From Sphingobacteriaceae bacterium (lineage in GTDB: Bacteria; Bacteroidota; Bacteroidia; B-17B0; Aurantibacillaceae): a stretch of DNA of 42,391 nt. Positions 36,615 to 42,391 of this stretch are shown in pieces (positions within the stretch are counted from its first letter, which is position 1; each line of letters opens with the position of its first letter). The DNA lies in contig JAHEYC010000024.1 in assembly GCA_023251775.1 (NCBI GenBank), positions 1 through 42,391 of the forward strand, given 5' to 3'. A program made the position numbers and the translations under genes. The notes under the pieces were generated by a model. The model was not told the origin of the DNA and did no database searches. It was given only the letters and a program-made list of their open reading frames with translations.

Positions 36615-38439
36615 AATTACAAAACTTCCCGTAAGCTCCCTTCGCAATTTCCATTCCGCTTTCGGCGGCACGTTTTAAGTCATCGCACGGACTTTCCTTC
36701 AAATTAATTTTAGCAACGCCTCGCCAATAATACGCGTCGATATAATTGGGATCAAGCGTTAAGCACGAATTAAGATCTTCAATGCACTCTTTAAAATTTT
36801 GTTGTTTTCCAAGGGCAATAGCGCGTTTAAAATAATAATCGGGCTCAAATTTATTTAAGTTGATAGCTTGTTTGTAAAAACCAACAGCGGCCGGCAGATC
36901 ATCCTGATCGTTGGCGCAATTGCCTAAAATAAAATAGGCTTTGCTGTTGTTCTTATCTACTAAAAGCGCATTGCTTGCATCTTTTCGCGCTTTAGCATGA
37001 TCCATGAGAGCATAATATGCAGATGCGCGAGCAACATATGCTTTAGGGTAATTATACATCACAATTACCGTATTGAATTCTTCAATGGCTTTTTTTGGAT
37101 TGTTGTTTTTTAAATACCATAAACCTTTATTGTAAAAGCCTTTGTAATTATACGGCGCAACACTTGTGGCTTTATTAAAATACATTAATGCTCTGTCATC
37201 GTTATTGCGCATCATGTTCTCCACGCCCAAACTATTTAGGGCTAAAAAATTATCCGGATATTTTTTCAAGATATCCTCGTAAAGGGTAATGCTGTTTTTC
37301 CATTTCGTATTTCGTATAAAAGAAAGTGACCCAAGTGCAACCACCAAAATTAGGGGAATGATCATTTTTTGTAGAGGGATCTTTTGAATTACGAATGCAA
37401 CCAGCCAAGCAAACCCAATTATCGCCACATACATATATCTATCCGCATATAATACTTCGCCAAAGGGAACAAATTGCAAAACCAAAATAAGATTGCATAA
37501 AATAAATAGAATTATGGCTACTACATCTGTTTTACTTTTTTTGAATAGAACATAAAGTGCAACGATGATCAAGAGAAGAAATGCAATTCCAGTTATTGTA
37601 AATACTATTTTCTTTTCAGGAAAAGGATAGATCACACTAAGATCATAAGGGACAATGAACAAATTAAAATATTTATATAGTGCAAAGCCCGCATTTGTAA
37701 TTCGTTCGTAAACCGGAAAATCATGCGCGTAATTAATGAATTGATCGGCAGCTTGCGTTTTTAAATTCACCAAACCAAATATCAATGAGATAATAAAGAA
37801 GGGAAGTTTGTTCGTTAATTGTTTTGGGTCAAATTTTTTGTACACGAACAGATCTAAACAAATCAAACTCAAAGGAAATACTACAGCCGATGGTTTGAAC
37901 AAACATGAGGCAATAAAAAAAAGTCCCGTGTGTAATAAAAATTTAGAGTTATTGCTCTCCGTAAATTTTAAATAACTCAATAAGCCTAATAAATAGACTA
38001 GGGCATAACCTAAATTCTTTAATTCCGAGATCCAATTTACTGATTCACTTTGTAAGGGATGCAATAAAAAAATAATAACGGAAATAGAAGCGATATTTTT
38101 TTCTTTGAATAAACGAAGGGTCAATGTATAAACCAAGTAACCATTTGTCAAGTGAAGTAGCAAGTTAACCAGATGATGTCCCATATCGCTTTTCCCGAAC
38201 AACAACCAATCGATGGCATGGGTTAACATTGTCAGCGGAATAAAATTCCCAACATAATGCGAAGAGAAAAGAGCACCAATATTAAAACTGATCACATCTC
38301 TGTTACGAAATACCATTTCGGGGTCATCCCAACTGATGTGTGGAAAATTTAAGGTATTGCCATAAGCAATAATAGTTGCCAGGAGGGCAACTATTAAAAT
38401 TAAGTGTTCGGCAGCAAATTTTTTTATGGAAGGAAGCAC
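36613..38439 (-). CDS. Polytopic membrane protein with C-terminal TPR repeats (GT-C-like)
   Basis: 608 residues. The first about 390 residues hold roughly ten membrane helices. An extracytoplasmic acidic pair, SWDDPEMVF, follows the first helix, and DWLLFGKSDMGHHLVNLLLH follows the second loop. This resembles GT-C glycosyltransferases such as the TMTC/PMT group, whose catalytic acids sit there. Residues about 395-600 are five to six TPR units (FLALNSLGVENMMRNNDDRAL, YKGFYNKGLWYLKNNNPKKA and so on). Function not established. It starts 6 bases after the Omp28 gene, as the last gene of the tlpA-like operon. Confidence 0.75.
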   Translation of the reverse strand: MLPSIKKFAAEHLILIVALLATIIAYGNTLNFPHISWDDPEMVFRNRDVISFNIGALFSSHYVGNFIPLTMLTHAIDWLLFGKSDMGHHLVNLLLHLTNGYLVYTLTLRLFKEKNIASISVIIFLLHPLQSESVNWISELKNLGYALVYLLGLLSYLKFTESNNSKFLLHTGLFFIASCLFKPSAVVFPLSLICLDLFVYKKFDPKQLTNKLPFFIISLIFGLVNLKTQAADQFINYAHDFPVYERITNAGFALYKYFNLFIVPYDLSVIYPFPEKKIVFTITGIAFLLLIIVALYVLFKKSKTDVVAIILFILCNLILVLQFVPFGEVLYADRYMYVAIIGFAWLVAFVIQKIPLQKMIIPLILVVALGSLSFIRNTKWKNSITLYEDILKKYPDNFLALNSLGVENMMRNNDDRALMYFNKATSVAPYNYKGFYNKGLWYLKNNNPKKAIEEFNTVIVMYNYPKAYVARASAYYALMDHAKARKDASNALLVDKNNSKAYFILGNCANDQDDLPAAVGFYKQAINLNKFEPDYYFKRAIALGKQQNFKECIEDLNSCLTLDPNYIDAYYWRGVAKINLKESPCDDLKRAAESGMEIAKGAYGKFCN

Positions 38440-38445
38440 ACGTTC

Positions 38446-39333
38446 TTATTTCCTTATTTTTATTTTTTCAACTTGCAATACTTCTCTAGTAGTTTCATCA
38501 TAAACAAAAGCTACTAATGATAAATGTCTATCGTTGAATTTAGTGTCCACAGAAAAATTATTATTTGCCATCGTAGTTGAAGTAAGCGCAGCAATTGGAG
38601 CGGTTTTAGCAACTTCTCCCCACGAACCATTGATGGCAGTGCGCAACATGTGTTCAAACTCATAGTCGTCAACATGATCAGGATTTTTTGAATAATCTAA
38701 TTGCGCACCAATAATACTATCTTCGGTTAACACCAATTGTAATTTTACGTTGTTAGGATAAGCTTGTAAGAATGTAAGCTTTGTACTTACATTTAAAGCG
38801 TGTGCAGTTTTATCATAGGCGCTCGAAAGATCAATTTTTACTACGAAAGGATCGCTTTGAGCTAAACCAACTGTTGTTGCCCAAGTATCTTTATGGACCA
38901 AAGTAAATCCGGGATAAATTTTGCGATTCACCATACCATTAGGATTACCAATACCGCTTACACCAAATCCTGAACCTGTAGTGCCATCCCAAGCTTGTCC
39001 GGCCGCGCATGTATAAGAAATAGGAAATTGTGAATCTGTTTTTGCAAAGAAACCTGCGTGAATAGCAATAACCACTAAAGAAGATTGATATTGCGCGCTT
39101 AAGCTTGCGGCTAAAATTGCGGCAGTAGGACAATTTCCACATTTATGTCCTGTATAATCTTCTAACAAGGTCTTTCTATACCCGGATATTGCGAAATTGT
39201 TTATGGAATCAAAGGTAGTACCAACAGCTGTTTGGGAAACAATGGTTGGGTTTTTAACCTTATCACAAGAATAAAAGCCTGCTAGGATAATTCCTAAAAC
39301 AATGCTTGAAATATATGTTCTCATGTTCATCAT
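38446..39333 (-). CDS. Omp28-related outer-membrane lipoprotein
   Basis: 295 residues. A lipoprotein signal ends at GFYSC. The mature part starts with LLEDYTGHKCGNCPTAA, a thioredoxin-like CxxC motif (KCGNCP) typical of the Omp28 family, then VVIAIHAGFFA, a central GNPNGMVNR and a C-terminal beta-rich domain ending VLQVEKIKI. The start may be any of three close Met codons. It lies 20 bases behind the DUF6029-like gene. Role unknown; the CxxC motif beside a TlpA-like protein suggests disulfide or redox work in the envelope. Confidence 0.83.
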   Translation of the reverse strand: MMNMRTYISSIVLGIILAGFYSCDKVKNPTIVSQTAVGTTFDSINNFAISGYRKTLLEDYTGHKCGNCPTAAILAASLSAQYQSSLVVIAIHAGFFAKTDSQFPISYTCAAGQAWDGTTGSGFGVSGIGNPNGMVNRKIYPGFTLVHKDTWATTVGLAQSDPFVVKIDLSSAYDKTAHALNVSTKLTFLQAYPNNVKLQLVLTEDSIIGAQLDYSKNPDHVDDYEFEHMLRTAINGSWGEVAKTAPIAALTSTTMANNNFSVDTKFNDRHLSLVAFVYDETTREVLQVEKIKIRK

Positions 39334-39353
39334 TTTTTCTAATTATAAATATA

Positions 39354-41171
39354 CTAAAAACTACTGGTAATTGAAAGCGAAATACCATTTGAGGCCGGTA
39401 CATTACGACAAACCCCTCCAACACAGAAGATACCGGCACTTTGCTTACCATAACTCATGGAAATACGGTGTGGGCCGCTATTATAACCCCCTGTTACAAG
39501 ATAATAATGGATCCTAAGGTCCTTAGTTGGAGTTAACGATTCGCTGCCTGTTTGCGGATTACCATAATTCCATTGATCAAATACTGCCACAAAGAAATTA
39601 CTATTAACACTCCATTCTACTAAAAGTGTGGTCCAATTTCCTTTACCAACGCCGTTAGATGTAGTTACAATATCTTTTGCAGGCGTTAGCAACCATTGAT
39701 TCTCAAAACGTATGGCACTTCCATGTTTGTATTTATACGTAACGTCCAATAAGAAAAGATCTGCATTCAGTTTTTTGAAACCTGCATTGGCCGAACCCGA
39801 TTGAATAATGTTACGATTATAAAATTGATGCGAGTACATGAATGTAGTTTTTATTTGTTTAGTGAATTTTTTATTGATCTCAATAAAGAAATCCTGATAG
39901 TAACGATAGTTATCATTATAGCTTACGCTGTACGAATTATATTTTCCATCGCGTAGAACACTATCCACATGATGTTCTTTACCCGAAAATTCTTTGAAAT
40001 CCCATTTGGTGGTATAAAATGTACGGGTCGTTGCCGAATCTCCAACCGGATATTGTCTTAAACCACTCGCTTGAGAATAATTCACAGTGATCTCAACTCC
40101 ATATTTTCCACCTAACGGTGTTCCCTTTTTAATTTTGTATTGCGCTTCCGTCATAAAACCAACTTCGCCTTTTAATTGGGTTGCATACGGATTCAATGCA
40201 AATAATGTATACGAGTGTTGTTTTGTTGTGGCAGGTAAATAATTGATCAAGAGATTTTGTAAAGCTTCGCCTCTATCACTTCTGTAACTCATATTATCAA
40301 TACGTTTTCCTTGAAATAAGATTGAATAACCATCGCCGGCATAAGAAGAGGTCAAATATAAAGCGTCGCCGTATTTATAATTGAATTTATTATCAGCCGA
40401 AGGATCATTTATTTTATAAGCATATTCTCCGCCAAAATTAAAACCATCGCGAATGATATTCAAGCGGCCTGCATAACAACCTACGTTCTCAGGCAAAACT
40501 AAATTCGGATCCTGGCCTGCTTGAAATTTACTTACAAAACTTCCTCCAATAATGATCTTAGTTTTCATTGAACCTAAGATCGAATCAAATAATTCGTTGA
40601 TGTTTATCTCTCCGTCAACACCGCGCACAATGCCCGGACCAACCGTAAAAAAGTAACGTTGTTTACCGATCACACCTTTTAATGTAATTCCTTTATAAGG
40701 ATTTGAAATAATGCGCGCGCCATCTAACGAATTATCATATAATAAACCCGGTTCGTAATAGGTACGTAAGGTTAAACCATTCCCAAACATCTCATAAAAA
40801 TTTCCAACGGTCACATCTAATAATTTATCTTGATAACGCACATAACGATTCACAATTCCTTGTCCTTTGTATTGCGGTAAAAAACCTTGCTTTACATTAT
40901 TGTATGCTTCGTAACGAACACCCGCCGAAAATTTTCCTTTAATGAAATTGATATTTCCAAAGGCATTCGACAATAATTTCTCGGGAACTTTTGGAGCGCC
41001 AATTAACGAATCGGCATTGTAATACTGCGCATCGATCTGGAAACTACCATGAACAGAAGAAACGTCGGGTTTACTGTGCTGCTCTTCTTGCGCAAAAAAA
41101 TTAAACGGATTTAGGATAAATGCTAATAAAAAAGTAGCGACTAGGCTACTCTTTAAATATGGTTTTGTCAT
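39354..41171 (-). CDS. DUF6029-like outer-membrane protein
   Basis: 605 residues with a signal peptide ending at FFAQ. The body is a regular series of beta-strands with aromatic girdles (FSAGVRYEAYNNV, LLDVTVGNFYEMFGNGLTLRTYYEPGLLYDN, SYTLFALNPYATQLKGEVGFMTEAQY), consistent with a barrel of 16 or more strands. I assign DUF6029 from memory of its VGNFYEMFGNGL block. It sits between a TlpA-like thioredoxin and Omp28, 18 and 20 bases away. Function unknown. Confidence 0.72.
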   Translation of the reverse strand: MTKPYLKSSLVATFLLAFILNPFNFFAQEEQHSKPDVSSVHGSFQIDAQYYNADSLIGAPKVPEKLLSNAFGNINFIKGKFSAGVRYEAYNNVKQGFLPQYKGQGIVNRYVRYQDKLLDVTVGNFYEMFGNGLTLRTYYEPGLLYDNSLDGARIISNPYKGITLKGVIGKQRYFFTVGPGIVRGVDGEININELFDSILGSMKTKIIIGGSFVSKFQAGQDPNLVLPENVGCYAGRLNIIRDGFNFGGEYAYKINDPSADNKFNYKYGDALYLTSSYAGDGYSILFQGKRIDNMSYRSDRGEALQNLLINYLPATTKQHSYTLFALNPYATQLKGEVGFMTEAQYKIKKGTPLGGKYGVEITVNYSQASGLRQYPVGDSATTRTFYTTKWDFKEFSGKEHHVDSVLRDGKYNSYSVSYNDNYRYYQDFFIEINKKFTKQIKTTFMYSHQFYNRNIIQSGSANAGFKKLNADLFLLDVTYKYKHGSAIRFENQWLLTPAKDIVTTSNGVGKGNWTTLLVEWSVNSNFFVAVFDQWNYGNPQTGSESLTPTKDLRIHYYLVTGGYNSGPHRISMSYGKQSAGIFCVGGVCRNVPASNGISLSITSSF

Positions 41172-41189
41172 GAAGGTAAAAATATCAAA

Positions 41190-41705
41190 TTAATGTGAAA
41201 GTGCTTCACCCTTAATTAGTTTTTTTACATTCTCGTATAGTTTTTCCTCGTCACCATCGGTATACGAATTATGACTCCAAACAATTTCTCCTTTACCATT
41301 AATAAGGAAGGTATGAGGCACATTATTGACGTTCATTGCTCTCTTAAAGTCCTGATTTTCATCAAGATACACTTCATATTTCCAGCCCTTTGTTTTAACA
41401 TCGGTAACCACTTTTGCCGAGCTGCGGATATCATCAATACTCACCGCGATCAATTTTACACCGGTTTCTTTTTGCCAGGTCTCATATTCTTCTGCAATGG
41501 CATCCAACTCTTTTTTGCACGGTTTACACCATGTGGCCCAGAAGCTAATAATGATAGGCTTTCCATCATTACTAAAGGTATTTGAGTTTATTTTTGAGCC
41601 ATCTAATTTTTTTATGGTTGCCGAAGGAATTTTGTCACCATCGCCACTCACCACAAAATTGGAAGCAAAAAGAGCGATCACAAAAAGGAATAGTAATTTT
41701 TTCAT
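41190..41705 (-). CDS. TlpA-like thioredoxin-fold protein
   Basis: 171 residues. A signal peptide (MKKLLFLFVIALFASNFVVS) is followed by a thioredoxin fold with active-site WCKPC (C60, C63) in SFWATWCKPCKKEL, the cis-Pro segment NNVPHTFLI, and DENQDFKRA. It is a periplasmic thiol-disulfide reductase of the TlpA/ResA type. First gene of a four-gene set running to 36613; the close Omp28 CxxC protein may be a partner, which is inference. Confidence 0.88.
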   Translation of the reverse strand: MKKLLFLFVIALFASNFVVSGDGDKIPSATIKKLDGSKINSNTFSNDGKPIIISFWATWCKPCKKELDAIAEEYETWQKETGVKLIAVSIDDIRSSAKVVTDVKTKGWKYEVYLDENQDFKRAMNVNNVPHTFLINGKGEIVWSHNSYTDGDEEKLYENVKKLIKGEALSH

Positions 41706-41866
41706 AGCTTGTTTTTATACTGTTACTATTCCAAAAATAATACCAATTTTTAGATAATGCTATTTCTAAACCTCGTTTAAAGGTATATTTCTCTATATTT
41801 TGTTAAAATTTACCAATATAGAAGTGGGTTCTTGCAAAAATTTTGCTGAGTTTTGTGTCCGCACAA

Positions 41867-42391
41867 ATGAGCATTAAACACATAGCAATTTTAGGAAGTA
41901 CAGGAAGTATTGGTACCCAGGCTTTAGACGTTATTAAAAGTAATCCCGATCATTTTAAAGTAGAAGTATTAGTGGCAAATGGGAATGCCGATCTTTTAAT
42001 AAAACAAGCTTTGGAGTTCGATCCAAACGCTGTAGTTATTGCAGATGAAAGTAAATATCAACAAGTAAAAGATGCACTTTTATCTCATGATATAAAAGTA
42101 TTTGCCGGCGCCAAAGCCATTGAGCAAATTGTGGAAATGGAAACTATTGATCTTGTTTTAGCGGCCATTGTTGGTTATGCCGGATTAGCGAGTGTGATCA
42201 ATGCCATTAAACACAAAAAAAATATTGCACTCGCCAATAAAGAAACATTGGTTGTTGCAGGAGAATTAGTAACAAAATTAGCATTCGAGAATGGCGTGAA
42301 TATTTATCCGGTAGATAGCGAGCACTCTGCAATCTTTCAATGTTTAGTTGGAGAGTTCGATAATAAAGTCGAAAAAATTTATCTCACCGCA
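41867..42391 (+). CDS. dxr: 1-deoxy-D-xylulose 5-phosphate reductoisomerase, 3'-truncated
   Basis: The frame from ATG at 41867 is open for 175 codons to the window end. NADPH-binding ILGSTGSIGTQALDVI is at residues 8-23. AAIVGYAGL, ANKETLVVAGELV (start of the active site) and PVDSEHSAIFQCL (metal and substrate binding) follow. The enzyme makes 2-C-methyl-D-erythritol 4-phosphate, the committed step of the MEP isoprenoid pathway. Family length is near 390 residues, so over half the gene lies outside. The 161-base gap to the divergent tlpA-like gene is AT-rich without a clear promoter on this strand. Confidence 0.95.
   Translation, partial: MSIKHIAILGSTGSIGTQALDVIKSNPDHFKVEVLVANGNADLLIKQALEFDPNAVVIADESKYQQVKDALLSHDIKVFAGAKAIEQIVEMETIDLVLAAIVGYAGLASVINAIKHKKNIALANKETLVVAGELVTKLAFENGVNIYPVDSEHSAIFQCLVGEFDNKVEKIYLTA

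Noticed and set aside
41706-41866. Divergent promoters between the tlpA-like gene and dxr
   Set aside because: A TATTTTTG box exists on the minus strand (41732-41739) but no -33 TTTG lies at the right distance, and no clear box is seen for dxr.

Overview
The window is chromosomal DNA of a Bacteroidota bacterium. Four things point there: secreted proteins ending in type IX secretion (Por) sorting domains, an Omp28-family lipoprotein, promoters of the TTTG-N19-21-TAnnTTTG type, and an almost complete lack of Shine-Dalgarno sequences. Base composition is AT-rich. Most genes are housekeeping or cell-envelope genes. Both ends cut a gene: a PpiD-like foldase at the left and dxr at the right.

Layout. 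1-4.2 kb: foldase C-terminus, a glycerophosphodiesterase-like lipoprotein and a secreted seven-repeat beta-propeller protein. 4.4-6.3 kb: a double-ATPase peptide ABC transporter subunit (minus strand). 6.4-10.1 kb: sdhCAB with a clear promoter and terminator. 10.1-15.75 kb: two tandem paralogues of a secreted beta-propeller/adhesin-like protein. 15.75-20.2 kb (minus strand): a membrane sensor with a SpoIIE phosphatase, an alpha/beta hydrolase and an EVE-domain protein. 20.3-25.4 kb: the ATP synthase operon atpBEFHAG, without atpDC. 25.5-26.6 kb: queA, preceded by a strongly folded leader. 26.7-33.7 kb (minus strand): a putative outer-membrane protein, aspS, leuS and a nitrilase-family amidase. 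33.9-36.5 kb: two LPS-type glycosyltransferases and a short-chain dehydrogenase in overlapping frames. 36.6-41.7 kb (minus strand): a compact four-gene set, tlpA-like / DUF6029-like / Omp28 / membrane-TPR. 41.87 kb to the end: dxr.

The most unusual object is inside leuS. A 446-bp element with 36-bp terminal inverted repeats, each containing its own 21-bp palindrome, lies in frame in the gene. It adds about 149 residues, including an apparently intact DUF559 (Vsr-like) endonuclease domain, at the entrance to the LeuRS editing domain. The insert has no methionine codon of its own, so it appears to be made only as part of the essential synthetase.

The second notable story is the tandem duplication at 10-16 kb. 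Each copy carries its promoter block and, at the 3' end, a hairpin terminator. For the downstream copy that terminator lies inside the C-terminal codons of the convergent SpoIIE gene. The upstream copy carries a decayed fragment of those same codons, with an in-frame stop, apparently retained as a terminator. The C-terminal thirds of the two paralogues are nearly identical while the propellers have diverged, which suggests gene conversion.

Several intergenic gaps hold degenerate, word-like fold-back repeats of different families. No tRNA, rRNA, CRISPR array or insertion sequence with a transposase was seen, and no gene-free stretch exceeds 300 bases.
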